Source: Corynebacterium marambiense (GTDB lineage: Bacteria > Actinomycetota > Actinomycetes > Mycobacteriales > Mycobacteriaceae). From it: a stretch of 64,000 nt of DNA. The DNA lies in the NCBI RefSeq assembly GCF_016342275.1, contig NZ_JAEIOT010000004.1, forward strand, positions 186,001 through 250,000, given 5' to 3'. Every line of letters begins with the position of its first letter. The stretch's first letter is position 1. The notes under the pieces were generated by a model. The model was not told where the DNA came from and ran no database searches. It saw only the letters and a list, made by a program, of their open reading frames with translations. Positions 18,345 through 27,436 of the stretch are shown here, one piece after another. The translations under genes and the position numbers were made by a program.

Positions 18345-19423
18345 AGTCCCACCACCGTCCGCCTGCGCACGAGCAGGATGAACACCGGGACGCCGACGAG
18401 CGCGAGGACGATGCCCATCGCCATCTCGTCCGGTCGGGCCATCACGCGGCCTGCCATGTCGGCCCAGAGCGTCAGGATCGCGCCCGCCACCGCCGCACCG
18501 GGGATGATCCTCCGGTAGTCCGGCCCGGCGAGGGTACGCATGATGTGCGGCGCGGCGAGGCCGACGAAGGACAGAGGGCCGGCGGCGGCGGTCGCCGCAC
18601 CACCGAGCATCGCGACGGTGATCAACCCGAGGACCCGGACCCGCGTCACCGGCAGGCCGAGGCTCGCGGCCGTTGTCGTACCGAGGGCGATGAGATTCAG
18701 GCCCGGGGCCTGGGTGAGTGCCACCACGAGCCCCACACAGATCACCGGAGCCGTGGCGGTGACCACGTCCATCCGACGGCCGGCGAGGGAACCCGTCGCC
18801 CAGAGCCGCATCTGGTCGAGGACGATGTCACTGGACAACACCATGAGATGCACATACGCCATGAGAAGCGCACTGACCGCCACGCCGGCGAGAATGACCG
18901 TCACCGGGTTCGCCGCGGTCGGACCGCCGGAGGAGAGGACGAAGATAAGGATCGTGACCACAGCGCACCCAGCCATCGCCGGATAGACGTATCCGGAGGC
19001 GGTCGTTGCGACACCGGAGCCGATCACCGTGACCACGGCGGCCGCGGCTCCCGCGTTGATCCCGAGGATTCCGGGGTCAGCGAGCGGATTCCTGGTGTGC
19101 CCCTGGATGATGGCACCCGCGGCGCCCAGTCCAGCACCGCACAGGACCGCGAGAATCGTCCTTGGCAGCCGGTACGTGCCGATCAGCACCGTGAGCTCAT
19201 CGACATCGCCGGGGGTGACGAGGGGATCACGGAGATAGTCGAGCGCGCCGGGCACCCGGTGGAGGGCTTCCCCAACAGCGTTCACCCGGGAGCCGACCGT
19301 GAGACTCATCAGGGCGCTGCCCACCAGCACACCGATGAGTAGGAGTATCACCAGCACGAACCGCCCGCTGCCGGGTTGGGCCGGGCGTGCGGGCGGAGCG
19401 TGGGATGTGGTGGAGTGGGTCAT
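18341..19423 (-). CDS. Iron-chelate ABC transporter permease (FecC/BtuC type)
   Basis: This is the second FecCD-type permease, 360 residues. A Pro-rich cytosolic N-terminus is followed by about ten hydrophobic helices. Family motifs are YRLPRTILAVLCGAGLGAAGA, NPLADPGILGINAGA and GPLSFVGLAAPHIMR. The ATG at 19423 lies 8 bp beyond the binding-protein stop at 19432. Together with the partner permease it would form the membrane channel. Its divergence from the partner indicates an old heterodimeric pair rather than a recent duplication. Confidence 0.93.
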   Translation of the reverse strand: MTHSTTSHAPPARPAQPGSGRFVLVILLLIGVLVGSALMSLTVGSRVNAVGEALHRVPGALDYLRDPLVTPGDVDELTVLIGTYRLPRTILAVLCGAGLGAAGAIIQGHTRNPLADPGILGINAGAAAAVVTVIGSGVATTASGYVYPAMAGCAVVTILIFVLSSGGPTAANPVTVILAGVAVSALLMAYVHLMVLSSDIVLDQMRLWATGSLAGRRMDVVTATAPVICVGLVVALTQAPGLNLIALGTTTAASLGLPVTRVRVLGLITVAMLGGAATAAAGPLSFVGLAAPHIMRTLAGPDYRRIIPGAAVAGAILTLWADMAGRVMARPDEMAMGIVLALVGVPVFILLVRRRTVVGL

Positions 19424-19431
19424 TCCGGGGA

Positions 19432-20505
19432 TCAGGAAGCGAAGAGCTCCCGGATCCGCTCGACCATGTCCGTGGCCGAGAAGTAGTCCAGTCGGAAGGT
19501 GTCGGCACCGAGAGCGTAGACGCGCTTGTTCTGGACGGCTGCGGTCCCGGCGAGCGCCGGATCCGCAAGCACGGTGGGTACGAGCTTGTCGGCCGCGGCG
19601 GCCAGCAGAACTGTTTCACCGTTCATGGCGACGGGGAGATTCTCCCCGGAGACCTTCACGATGTCACTGCGCTTGCCCTTGGATTCGTTGCCCTTGACCG
19701 AGTCGGGGATCGGTGCGATCTCGAAGCCGAGGGAGGCCAGTAGGCGATTCTGTGCGGCCTCGTCGGTGAATACGTTCGCGCCCTTACCGTCCGGCAGGTA
19801 GACCATGGTGTTCACGGGCTGCTCGGGCAGGGTGATGGCGTCGGCAACCTCAGAGACGAGGGCGTCGAAGTCGTCGAGGGCCTTGTTGGCTTCCTTCTCG
19901 TGGCCGGTGATCTCGCCGAGCTGACGGGTGACGTCCTCCCAGGTCTTGTCACCGTAGTCGATCACGACTGTCGGTACGACGGGGGACAGCTGATCGACGA
20001 GATCAACCGCGGAATCGCGGCCCGTGGCAGCAACGAGGACCAGATCGGGCTTCTCGGCGAGGATCGCTTCGAGATCGGGTTCCTTGGTGTAGAGCGGGTT
20101 GACACCACGTTCCTCGGCAACATTGGCCCACTGCTTGAAGAAGCCCTGACTGTTCGAGAAGGGGGTGTCCGGTTGGCCGGCACCGGACGCCACGACGGGA
20201 GCGTCGATGGCCAACAGGCTACCGGTGAGCGTGACGGAGGTGGAGACGATACGCTCGGGCTCAGCCGGGATCTCCACCTCACCGTTCACGGCATCGATCG
20301 TGCGGGGCCAAGACGCCTCGGTGGCGGCGTCCCCGGTCGAGGAGGTCGCCGCAGCAGTCGTCCCTGAGGTGCCTTCCCCGGTACTGCCGGGCTCCTCAAC
20401 GGATGAGTTGCACGCGGTCAGCCCCAGCGCGAGCACCACGGTGGTGGCTCCTGCCTGCAGCATCCGCCGCAATGTCCGGGGGGCACGCTTCAGTGTCGAT
20501 GTCAT
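19432..20505 (-). CDS. Iron-siderophore/heme-type substrate-binding lipoprotein
   Basis: This 357-residue FecB-family lipoprotein captures the chelate at the outer face of the membrane. The signal peptide ends in the lipobox LGLTAC, with Cys as the lipidated residue, followed by a Ser/Thr/Gly-rich linker of about 35 residues. The mature domain shows the PF01497 pattern: ERIVSTSVTLTGSLLAI, then PDLEAILAEKPDLVLV, and a C-terminal helix. The ATG at 20505 has a GGGAGA ribosome site and gives a classical signal peptide; the frame runs further upstream without meaning. It is the first gene of the importer operon and is preceded by the bS22 terminator. The ligand is not predictable by eye. Confidence 0.92.
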   Translation of the reverse strand: MTSTLKRAPRTLRRMLQAGATTVVLALGLTACNSSVEEPGSTGEGTSGTTAAATSSTGDAATEASWPRTIDAVNGEVEIPAEPERIVSTSVTLTGSLLAIDAPVVASGAGQPDTPFSNSQGFFKQWANVAEERGVNPLYTKEPDLEAILAEKPDLVLVAATGRDSAVDLVDQLSPVVPTVVIDYGDKTWEDVTRQLGEITGHEKEANKALDDFDALVSEVADAITLPEQPVNTMVYLPDGKGANVFTDEAAQNRLLASLGFEIAPIPDSVKGNESKGKRSDIVKVSGENLPVAMNGETVLLAAAADKLVPTVLADPALAGTAAVQNKRVYALGADTFRLDYFSATDMVERIRELFAS

Positions 20506-20635
20506 ACGGTCGAATCTCCCATTCACTCGGTTGTCCTCCCGGCACGGAGAGGGTTTCGAATTCGAGTGCAACCCTACCCTTAAACGGATGACAATGTTAG
20601 GCATGGTAACCCTGCCACACGGTTCCGCGCACAAA

Positions 20636-20679
20636 GGTCCGGCCCCACCCCCATACCGATACGGGGCGGGGCCGGACCT
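20636..20679 (-). terminator. Rho-independent-type terminator after the bS22 gene
   Basis: A 16-bp stem with one mismatch (GGTCCGGCCCC...GGGGCCGGACC) lies 19 bp past the bS22 stop, with a short T-containing tail on the minus strand. It separates bS22 from the ABC importer operon. Confidence 0.75.
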
Positions 20680-20697
20680 GAAAGCGGACCTGAGGGC

Positions 20698-20799
20698 TTA
20701 CTTGCCGAGTTTCCTACGCTGGACGCGGGTACGACGGAGCATCTTGCGGTGCTTCTTCTTCGACATGCGCTTGCGGCGCTTCTTGATCACTGAACCCAT
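20698..20799 (-). CDS. Small basic ribosomal protein bS22 (AURKAIP1/COX24 family)
   Basis: This 33-residue protein is mostly Lys and Arg, starts [19 protein letters not shown] and ends RRKLGK. It matches the actinobacterial bS22 protein bound to the small ribosomal subunit near the decoding centre. It is followed by a strong terminator at 20636-20679. In mycobacteria the same trio, proC, an HTH protein and this peptide, occurs (Rv0500, Rv0500A, Rv0500B), which supports it. The ATG at 20799 is preceded by a purine-rich AGGAAA. It is short enough to be missed by most gene finders. Confidence 0.9.
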   Translation of the reverse strand: MGSVIKKRRKRMSKKKHRKMLRRTRVQRRKLGK

Positions 20800-21048
20800 G
20801 GGGTTTCCTCGCTTTTGCTCGTAGGTGTATGTACATACCCTGCCCACTGTCTCCGGCGTGCGGTCGCGGGGCCGAGTGCACTTTCAGTCCACCGGACACC
20901 GCCGTCACACCCGAGGTGACCATGTCAACCGGGAGACCGGAAAACCGGTGTCCCGGATAACGGCCAACCGACGTCAGAACGACGGTCGCCGAAAACGTTC
21001 GCAGGCACGAATGGCCTCATCATACCGGGGCGAAGGGCCAGCACAAAA

Positions 21049-21099
21049 AAACTCCGGCCCCGTCAACCCAGATAACCGGGAGGCGCGGGGCCGGAGTTT
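21049..21099 (-). terminator. Strong intrinsic terminator after the HTH gene
   Basis: Perfect 14-bp arms (AAACTCCGGCCCCG and its complement at 21086-21099) are followed on the minus strand by a run of seven T. It begins 31 bp past the HTH gene stop and is a textbook rho-independent terminator. Confidence 0.9.
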
Positions 21100-21129
21100 C
21101 CTCCGGTAACGGGAATCGACGGTAAACCG

Positions 21130-21321
21130 TCAGCCCACGTTGTAATAGGAGGAGTCAAGGTAGTCGTTGACTGCCTTCTCGTGGACGCGGAACGAACGTC
21201 CGACCCGGACCGCCGGCAATTCACCGGAGTGGACCAGGCGGTAGACCGTCATCTTGGAAACGCGCATGATCTCCGCGACCTCGGCGACGGTCAAAAAGGT
21301 TCCGTTTTCTTCATGTGCCAT
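21130..21321 (-). CDS. Excisionase-like helix-turn-helix DNA-binding protein
   Basis: This 63-residue protein is a single winged-helix domain of the MerR/excisionase superfamily: TVAEVAEIMRVSKMTVYRLVHSGELPAVRVGRSFRV. It is conserved in Actinobacteria next to proC and bS22 (mycobacterial Rv0500A position). It should bind DNA, but its target is not evident; despite the family name there is no sign of an integrated element. The ATG at 21321 starts the gene, and it has its own terminator at 21049-21099. Recognition is by motif and synteny. Confidence 0.88.
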   Translation of the reverse strand: MAHEENGTFLTVAEVAEIMRVSKMTVYRLVHSGELPAVRVGRSFRVHEKAVNDYLDSSYYNVG

Positions 21322-21547
21322 ATTTATTCAACCCTTCAGCCCGTGGCGCGCTGCAGGCTTCCCCTCCTGCAGATCGGTCACGCACGTGCTTTAACAAGCC
21401 TACCGTGAACCTTGTGACTGTTGCGACATAAGTGGCCGATTATTTCGGCGCACACGGCGCCGGGACCAACGCCCCCGTTGTCACCACTGGTCACAGGGGA
21501 AACGAGGGGAAAAGAAACACCCCGGCGGACACACCCGCGACCGCGGA

Positions 21548-22399
21548 TTAGTCCTCGTCGTCGTCGGAGACCGACGCTGTGCCGGAACTCATGCGGCCGA
21601 TTTCCGCCGACCGCTGCGCACAGGCCTGGGTCGCACGGTAGAAGGCGGCACGGATCCCATTCTCCTCCAGTGCCCTGACGGCCGCGATCGTGGTACCTCC
21701 GGGTGAGCAGACGTTGGCGCGCAGCTCCGAAGGGCCGAGATCACCCTCGAGCATCATGTGCGCCGCACCGGTCAACGTGGACACGGCGAGCTGGGAGGCA
21801 AGCTCCCTGGGTAGCCCCAGGTTCACGCCCCCGTCGATCATCGCCTCGGCGACGAGGAACAGGTAGGCCGGAGACGAACCCGACATGGCGGTCACCGCAT
21901 CCATCTGATTCTCCTCAACGACGACGACATCACCGACGGTGCCGAGAAGTTCACGGACCTGGTCGAGCTGGTCGCCACTGACGAAGCGACCACCGGCCAC
22001 CGCGCACATGCCGCGACCGACGAGCATCGGAGTGTTCGGCATGACCCGCACGACCGGGGTGCCCGCGGACACCACGTCCTCGAGGCTCCGCAGAGAGACA
22101 CCGGCTGCCATGGAGATCACCGTGGTGTCCTCCGCGTTATTGTCGATGGTGTCTGAGAGCTCTGCGAGCACCGCCACGGTGTCCTTTGGTTTCACGCAGA
22201 GGAACACGACATCGACGCCGTCGGTGGCCTGACGGTTGTCCGTGAAATCGATGATCCCGTATCCGTCGGTCAATTCCTTGCCGCGTTCCGGCCGCCGATT
22301 CGACACGTGGACGTCCTTGGCGGACACACCACCGTGCACGAGACCCGAGATCAGCGCCTCGCCGATCTTTCCTCCACCGATTACAGCAATTTTCGTCAT
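21548..22399 (-). CDS. proC: Pyrroline-5-carboxylate reductase
   Basis: ProC performs the last step of proline synthesis, reducing 1-pyrroline-5-carboxylate with NAD(P)H. The 283-residue protein has the Rossmann start [16 protein letters not shown], the [12 protein letters not shown] segment and the family signature in the C-terminal helical domain ([15 protein letters not shown] and the [11 protein letters not shown] motif). The C-terminus ends in an acidic tail. The ATG at 22399 is well placed. It is 69 bp downstream of the Pro/Ala-rich membrane protein gene on the same strand, as in mycobacteria. Confidence 0.96.
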   Translation of the reverse strand: MTKIAVIGGGKIGEALISGLVHGGVSAKDVHVSNRRPERGKELTDGYGIIDFTDNRQATDGVDVVFLCVKPKDTVAVLAELSDTIDNNAEDTTVISMAAGVSLRSLEDVVSAGTPVVRVMPNTPMLVGRGMCAVAGGRFVSGDQLDQVRELLGTVGDVVVVEENQMDAVTAMSGSSPAYLFLVAEAMIDGGVNLGLPRELASQLAVSTLTGAAHMMLEGDLGPSELRANVCSPGGTTIAAVRALEENGIRAAFYRATQACAQRSAEIGRMSSGTASVSDDDED

Positions 22400-22468
22400 G
22401 GCCTACACCCTGCCATGAACGTCCCCCGTCCGCAGAAGCCACCCCGGCGGGGCGGTTCCGGCTGCATC

Positions 22469-23512
22469 TCAGGCGGTGAGCAGCGGGCCAAAGGTGACGG
22501 CCAGGCCCGCCAGGCCCGCGAGGAACATCGACAGCCCGTCCCGCTCGGTACGGAGCGCATGGACGACCCCGATGATGCCGCAGGTGACCGCGATGGCCAG
22601 GACCGCGGTGATCGCGGTGTCGAAGTGACCCCAGAGTTTCTCAAAACCGAAGAACAGCGCGACACCGACGATGAGTCCCAGCAGGATCATGCCGATCACC
22701 GCCACCACGGACACCTTCTCCTGCCCTGCGACGGCATCTTCGCCCTCGGGAGTGGTGTCGGAAGGGGCGATGCCGTCCGCTGACGGCATCCCCGCATCCC
22801 CGGCGGTGATGGTGTCCATCGATGTCGTGGGCGGAGCCTCATCGACGGCGATCGCGGGGGTGGGGACCCCGCTGGCCGCGTCCGGGGTCTCCTCCGGCGC
22901 CTCGGGGGTGCCCACCGGTGACGGGGCGCTGGCGCGTTCTTGCTGGATCTGGCGTGGGGTGATGCTCGGGAATTCACCGGTGGTCAGTCGGATCGGGTCG
23001 TCATCTGTGACGACCGACAGGACGACCGTCTCGTCTGAGCTGGGCCGTGTACTTTCCGGAGCGGAACCGGACTCGGCGGGCTTCCCGGGAGCGTCCGTGG
23101 GCGTGGTCTCCGCGGTCGTGGGGGCCTTATCGGCGTCGCTGCCAGCGGATCCGCCGGCATTCTCTTCCGGGGTCTCCGCACCCTCACCGCCGACAACGGC
23201 CGGTGGTGCGGGAACCGTGACGGAGGTCGCCGCCTCATCAGCGACGGACGCGCTGTGCCGGGAGCCAGCATCCGGTACCGGGGTTTCCTCCGAATCCCGA
23301 TCAGCCGTATCCAGCGGGACACTGGAATGGCGGCTCTCCGCAGGTTTGGATTCGACAGCGGGAATGGATCCCGTCAGTTCAGCGACGGAAACCCCACCCT
23401 CGTCCAGGCTGCGGCGGCGGCGACGGCGACGGGGGGCGCAGTCCTCACCCTTTCCTTCTTCGGCTGCGGCGCGCGCCATCAGCTCCGCCACGGTGAGTTT
23501 CTTCTCGCTCAT
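22469..23512 (-). CDS. Conserved actinobacterial membrane protein with long disordered cytosolic domain (Rv0497-like)
   Basis: This 347-residue protein starts [20 protein letters not shown], a conserved motif, followed by an Arg-rich patch and about 220 residues of low-complexity sequence rich in Ala, Pro, Ser, Thr and Glu. Three hydrophobic helices lie at the C-terminus (about 260-345). It matches the protein found between ppx and proC in mycobacteria (Rv0497). Its start codon overlaps the ppx stop (ATGA), so the two are translationally coupled. The disordered region suggests phosphorylation or a scaffold role, but function is unknown. Confidence 0.85.
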   Translation of the reverse strand: MSEKKLTVAELMARAAAEEGKGEDCAPRRRRRRRSLDEGGVSVAELTGSIPAVESKPAESRHSSVPLDTADRDSEETPVPDAGSRHSASVADEAATSVTVPAPPAVVGGEGAETPEENAGGSAGSDADKAPTTAETTPTDAPGKPAESGSAPESTRPSSDETVVLSVVTDDDPIRLTTGEFPSITPRQIQQERASAPSPVGTPEAPEETPDAASGVPTPAIAVDEAPPTTSMDTITAGDAGMPSADGIAPSDTTPEGEDAVAGQEKVSVVAVIGMILLGLIVGVALFFGFEKLWGHFDTAITAVLAIAVTCGIIGVVHALRTERDGLSMFLAGLAGLAVTFGPLLTA

Positions 23513-24456
23513 GTGCGCGTCCTTTCGTAGTCCATTCCCTGTTCCGTCCGGCGCAGGATCACTCCTTCACGGAGCGCCCAGGGGCAGATCTCCAGTTGTT
23601 CCAAGCCAAGCGCACGCATGGCCGCTTCCGCAACCAACGCCCCCGCCACGATCTGGTGGGAGCGGTCGGAACTGACGCCCTCCAACTCCGCGCGGTCCGC
23701 AGCTGTCATCCGGGAGATGAAGGCGATGAGCTGGCGAAGGCCCGGGGCCGTCAGCGTACGCTTCACTCGCGGACCGGCCGAGGACGGGGCGGCGCCGGTG
23801 AGCCGCGCGAGTGTCCGAAACGTCTTGGAGGTACCCACCGCGAGTTCCGCTGGTCCGCAACGCTTCATGATCTTCGCCGGTTCCACCAGCTCCGCGTCGA
23901 TGTAGTCACGCAGAATGTTGATCTTCTTCCGACTCGGCGGATCAGTGTCGAACCACTGGTGGGTCAGTCGACCGGCGCCTAGATCGAGAGAGAACGCGGC
24001 ATCCGGAGTTTCATCCGTCCCTGTGGACAGTTCCAGGGATCCGCCCCCGATGTCGAGGTTGGTGATCCGCCCCGTCGACCAGCCGTACCAGCGGCGCACC
24101 GCAAGGAACGTCAGCTTCGCCTCATCCTCACCGGAGAGGACCTCCAGCCGAACGCCGGTCTCACGCTCGACGGTGTCGATCACATCCTGTCCGTTGGTCG
24201 CAGATCGGATTGCGGACGTGGCGAAGGGCAGAATGTCCGCGCAGTTGAGCTGCTTAGTCAGCTCTGAGGCCTCAGCGACCCCCTTTACCAGGCGTTTAAT
24301 GCCTTTCTCATTGATGGCACCAGCGCCGTCGAGGTACTCGACGAGCCGCATGGTGGTCTTCCAGTCGCTCATTGCGGTGGGACGACCGCCCGCACGGGCA
24401 TCGACCACCACAAGATGGACCGTGTTGCTTCCCACGTCCAATACACCTAATCGCAC
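23509..24456 (-). CDS. ppx: Exopolyphosphatase / Ppx-GppA family phosphatase
   Basis: This 315-residue protein belongs to the ASKHA-fold Ppx/GppA family that cleaves terminal phosphate from polyphosphate or (p)ppGpp. It has the phosphate-1 loop [14 protein letters not shown], the adenosine-type motif [13 protein letters not shown] and a helical C-terminal part. It lacks the large C-terminal domain of E. coli Ppx, as is usual for the short actinobacterial form. The GTG at 24456 is preceded by TACCCT ending 6 nt upstream, so it is probably leaderless. It lies near regX3-senX3, which senses phosphate in mycobacteria, so a role in phosphate storage is plausible. Confidence 0.9.
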   Translation of the reverse strand: MRLGVLDVGSNTVHLVVVDARAGGRPTAMSDWKTTMRLVEYLDGAGAINEKGIKRLVKGVAEASELTKQLNCADILPFATSAIRSATNGQDVIDTVERETGVRLEVLSGEDEAKLTFLAVRRWYGWSTGRITNLDIGGGSLELSTGTDETPDAAFSLDLGAGRLTHQWFDTDPPSRKKINILRDYIDAELVEPAKIMKRCGPAELAVGTSKTFRTLARLTGAAPSSAGPRVKRTLTAPGLRQLIAFISRMTAADRAELEGVSSDRSHQIVAGALVAEAAMRALGLEQLEICPWALREGVILRRTEQGMDYERTRT

Positions 24457-24462
24457 ATTCCC

Positions 24463-24468
24463 AGGGTA
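24463..24468 (-). promoter_or_regulatory. Putative -10 element of ppx (leaderless)
   Basis: TACCCT on the minus strand ends 6 nt before the ppx GTG. The divergent Cys-rich gene starts only 33 bp away and has its own TAGCGT at 24476-24481, so the two promoters must share this short DNA. Confidence 0.45.
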
Positions 24469-24489
24469 GACGGTCTAGCGTAGGCAGGT

Positions 24490-25476
24490 GTGAATTGCCC
24501 GCAGACCGAACTCGTGTCACGGCCGGTGCAGTTGGGTTTCCCGGCCAGCTCACCGGCCGCGGCGTCGATCCGTTCAGGCGCGGAGCTGCCCCCGGACTTC
24601 CCCCGCGAATGGTACGAGTTCACCGATCCCAACGATCCCGAACACGTCTTCTCCATCGACCTGACCTGGCTCGAGTCCCACTACAGCTGCCAGTTCGGTA
24701 CCGGCACGTGCCGGGGCATCGACGCGGCCCAGTCAGATGTCGGCTGTTGCGTACACGGCGCTTTCCTGTGTGATGAGGAGGACCGAGAACAGCTTGTCGA
24801 CGCGGTGTCCCGGATGCCCGCGCACTTCTGGCAGCTCCGCCCCACCGGAGCCGACGCATGGCTCGCGGAGCGCGCGGAAGATCGGGAACCTGACGCTCTC
24901 GAACCCTGGTTGGAGTGGGATGAACTCGACGGGGACGACGGGGAGCCCGAACCTGCTCTGAAGACGGTTGTCACCGACGGCGCCTGCATCTTCGCGAATC
25001 GGGCGGGGTGGTCCACCGGGGCCGGTTGCGCCCTGCACCAGTGGGGTTCAGCGACCGGCGAGGACCTCACGGTGGTCAAGCCGGAGGTGTGCTGGCAGCT
25101 ACCTCTCCGTCGTCTGGAGGACTGGGAGGACCGGGGGGACGGCTCCGAGATCCTGCGCACCACGATCACCGAGTACACGCGCCGCGGCTGGGGCGAGGGC
25201 GGGGAGGACTTCGACTGGTACTGCACCACCTCACCGGCATGCCACGCCTCACCGCACCCCGTGTGGCTGAGCCACCGGCAGGAGCTGATCGCGTTGATGG
25301 GGGCGGACGCCTACGCCGTCCTTGCCGAGCACTGTGGCCGACGGAGGGCCGCCGCCGATGCCCTCCGTGACTCAGGCGTCACCCGGGATGTAATGCTCGG
25401 CTCCCCCCATCCGGCGACGGTGGCCGCCCGGCGGTCGTCCCCGCCGGCCGGGCCGGATCAGTCCTCGAACTTGTAG
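24490..25476 (+). CDS. Cysteine-rich conserved hypothetical protein (Rv0495c-like)
   Basis: This 328-residue soluble protein holds a position conserved in mycobacteria between ppx and regX3 (Rv0495c). Clustered cysteines stand out: SCQFGTGTC, then [27 protein letters not shown] and [10 protein letters not shown]. The spacing resembles YkgJ/DUF3109-type metal-chelating proteins and suggests bound zinc or iron-sulfur, but no enzyme is known. The GTG at 24490 follows a TAGCGT box by 8 nt and has no strong ribosome site; another GTG at 24514 is possible. Its last 19 bp overlap the end of regX3 convergently. Metal binding is inference from the cysteine pattern. Confidence 0.82.
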   Translation: MNCPQTELVSRPVQLGFPASSPAAASIRSGAELPPDFPREWYEFTDPNDPEHVFSIDLTWLESHYSCQFGTGTCRGIDAAQSDVGCCVHGAFLCDEEDREQLVDAVSRMPAHFWQLRPTGADAWLAERAEDREPDALEPWLEWDELDGDDGEPEPALKTVVTDGACIFANRAGWSTGAGCALHQWGSATGEDLTVVKPEVCWQLPLRRLEDWEDRGDGSEILRTTITEYTRRGWGEGGEDFDWYCTTSPACHASPHPVWLSHRQELIALMGADAYAVLAEHCGRRRAAADALRDSGVTRDVMLGSPHPATVAARRSSPPAGPDQSSNL

Positions 25477-26144
25477 CCCAGGCCCCGGACCGTGACCAGG
25501 TACTGCGGCCGGGAGGGCTCCTCCTCGATTTTGGCGCGCAGACGCTTCACGTGCACGTCGAGGGTCTTGGTGTCGCCGACGTAGTCCGCACCCCAGACCC
25601 GGTCGATGAGCTGGCTCCGGGTGAGCACCCTGCCGGTGTTCCGGAGGAGATACTCGAGAAGATCGAATTCTTTCAGTGGCATGGCCACCTCTACGCCGTC
25701 GACAGACACGGTGTGCCGTTCCACGTCCATCCGGACCCGACCGGCTGATAGGACCTGGGTATCGCCGCCATCATCGTCGACGTCGCCCCCTCGCCTCAGC
25801 ACCGCCCGGATCCGGGCGATGAGTTCCCGGGACGAATACGGTTTCGTCACGTAGTCATCGGCACCGAGCTCAAGTCCCACCACCTTGTCGATTTCCGAGT
25901 CACGGGCAGTCACCATGATGACCGGAACGGACGACATCGACCGCAGCCGCCTGCACACGTCGGTACCGGACATCCCGGGCAGCATGAGATCGAGCAACAC
26001 GATGTCGATCTCGTTCCGATCGAACTCCACCAGGGCGGTGGGCCCATCCGGGGCGATGACGACTTCGAAGCCCTCCTTCCTCAAAAGGAAGGCCAACGGG
26101 TCGGCCAACGACTCCTCGTCCTCGACGAGCAGGATGCGGGTCAT
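25458..26144 (-). CDS. regX3: Two-component response regulator RegX3 (OmpR/PhoB type)
   Basis: This 228-residue regulator pairs with SenX3. The receiver domain carries the acidic pair VEDEE, the phospho-acceptor Asp in LLDLMLPG and the switch Lys in VTKPYSSRE. The C-terminal winged helix shows [20 protein letters not shown] and [10 protein letters not shown]. The ATG at 26144 overlaps the senX3 stop. In mycobacteria SenX3-RegX3 controls phosphate starvation genes; here the neighbouring ppx fits that, but corynebacteria also use PhoSR for phosphate, so the signal here is not certain. Confidence 0.94.
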   Translation of the reverse strand: MTRILLVEDEESLADPLAFLLRKEGFEVVIAPDGPTALVEFDRNEIDIVLLDLMLPGMSGTDVCRRLRSMSSVPVIMVTARDSEIDKVVGLELGADDYVTKPYSSRELIARIRAVLRRGGDVDDDGGDTQVLSAGRVRMDVERHTVSVDGVEVAMPLKEFDLLEYLLRNTGRVLTRSQLIDRVWGADYVGDTKTLDVHVKRLRAKIEEEPSRPQYLVTVRGLGYKFED

Positions 26145-27388
26145 GTTGCACGGTCCTTTCTGCGGGCGCGCAGTGGCGCCGGTTTCTTCTTCAAATCAAT
26201 GGAGTGGGTGAGGTCCACTTCGTCGGGAGGCTCATCGCCCCGGTCCCGGTGGACCGGCAGTATGAGCGTGAACGTTGACCCGGTTCCTGGCCTGGACCAG
26301 AGGGTGATCGAACCTCCGTGGTTCGCAGCGACGTGTTTGACTATCGCCAAACCGAGCCCGGTCCCGCCTGTCGACCGAGACCGGGCCTTGTCGACACGGA
26401 AAAACCGCTCGAAGACCCGTTTCTGATCCTCCGGGGCGATGCCGATGCCCCGGTCGGTCACGCGGATGTGCACCTCCGAACCATCGTCGGTGATCTTCTG
26501 GGAGACCGAGACCGTGGTTTCGGAGGGCGAATAGTTGATGGCGTTACCGATCAGGTTGGACACCGCGGTTGTGAGCAAACTCACGTCTCCATCGACCTCT
26601 ACACCGGTATCTGCCCCCCGAATCAGGGTAATATTCGCGTTCTCCGCAGCGAGTTCATTGCGCGCAAGTGCCTCCCCGATGACCGCATCAACGGAGACGG
26701 GTTCCATGCCGGGGAGCTTCTCAGCGCCCTGGAGCTTAGACAGGGAGATCAGCTCATTGATCATGTCCGCGAGCCTGTGCGCCTCCTTGGTCAGGCGGCC
26801 ACCGAAATAGCTAACCGACTCCGGGTCATCCGCGGATTCGATGAGTGCCTCGGCGAGCAGTGCCATCCCACCCACCGGGGTCTTGAGTTCATGCGAGACG
26901 TTGGCGACGAAGTCCCGGCGCGCGGACTCCATCCGAACATTCTCCGATTCGTCCGTGCCGTAGACGATGACAAACCGGGAGTCGACCCGGGTGAGGGGTT
27001 TGACGACAGCCTGAACAGCCATCACCCGGCTACCGGCGCGTTTCTGTGGCCCGGCGAGATCTATCGACCGGGGCTCACGGTCCTTGAAGACCTCACCGGC
27101 GCACGCCCAGACCTTCTCGTTGAGGGACCGCTCGTGCACGATCCCCATCTCATGGGCCCGGGAATTAGAGAGGACCACGTCTCCCCCACGCCCAACGACG
27201 GTCACCGCCGTTGGGGCGCCCTGCACCGCGAGGTGCAGAACCTGGGAGACCGTGGTCACCTGGTGCTCCGCGAGGGTCGCCGCAGAGCGTTTCGTCCGGA
27301 GCCGCTGCCGGAGGAACTCAACGGCGGGTGTCGCCCATAGCGTGAGGATCACGCCACCGGCGAACCCCGCCCATACAGACAGAGACAC
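26141..27388 (-). CDS. senX3: Sensor histidine kinase SenX3
   Basis: This 415-residue membrane kinase has one clear N-terminal hydrophobic helix (residues 4-24), a PAS-like sensing domain (about 50-150), a DHp domain with the phospho-histidine in FVANVSHELKTP, and a full HATPase domain with N box (NLIGNAINYS), DRGIGI and GTGLGLAIVKH motifs. The C-terminus is a charged tail. The GTG at 27388 places the helix at the very start, as in relatives. Its stop overlaps the regX3 start. It is 48 bp downstream of gpmA, and the gpmA-senX3-regX3 order is classical in mycolata. Confidence 0.94.
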   Translation of the reverse strand: MSLSVWAGFAGGVILTLWATPAVEFLRQRLRTKRSAATLAEHQVTTVSQVLHLAVQGAPTAVTVVGRGGDVVLSNSRAHEMGIVHERSLNEKVWACAGEVFKDREPRSIDLAGPQKRAGSRVMAVQAVVKPLTRVDSRFVIVYGTDESENVRMESARRDFVANVSHELKTPVGGMALLAEALIESADDPESVSYFGGRLTKEAHRLADMINELISLSKLQGAEKLPGMEPVSVDAVIGEALARNELAAENANITLIRGADTGVEVDGDVSLLTTAVSNLIGNAINYSPSETTVSVSQKITDDGSEVHIRVTDRGIGIAPEDQKRVFERFFRVDKARSRSTGGTGLGLAIVKHVAANHGGSITLWSRPGTGSTFTLILPVHRDRGDEPPDEVDLTHSIDLKKKPAPLRARRKDRAT

Positions 27389-27436
27389 CTGCCGCCTACC
27401 TCCGGATCGTCAGCTCTCAGGACCAGATCCGTCGGG

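Noticed and set aside
20596-20610. GTTAGGCATGGTAAC read as a DtxR box
   Set aside because: The arm spacing is 7 instead of 3 bp, and only about half of the consensus positions match.
21130-21321. Excisionase-like protein as a sign of a prophage or integrated element
   Set aside because: No integrase, attachment site or foreign genes are nearby. The gene is a conserved neighbour of proC and bS22 in Actinobacteria.
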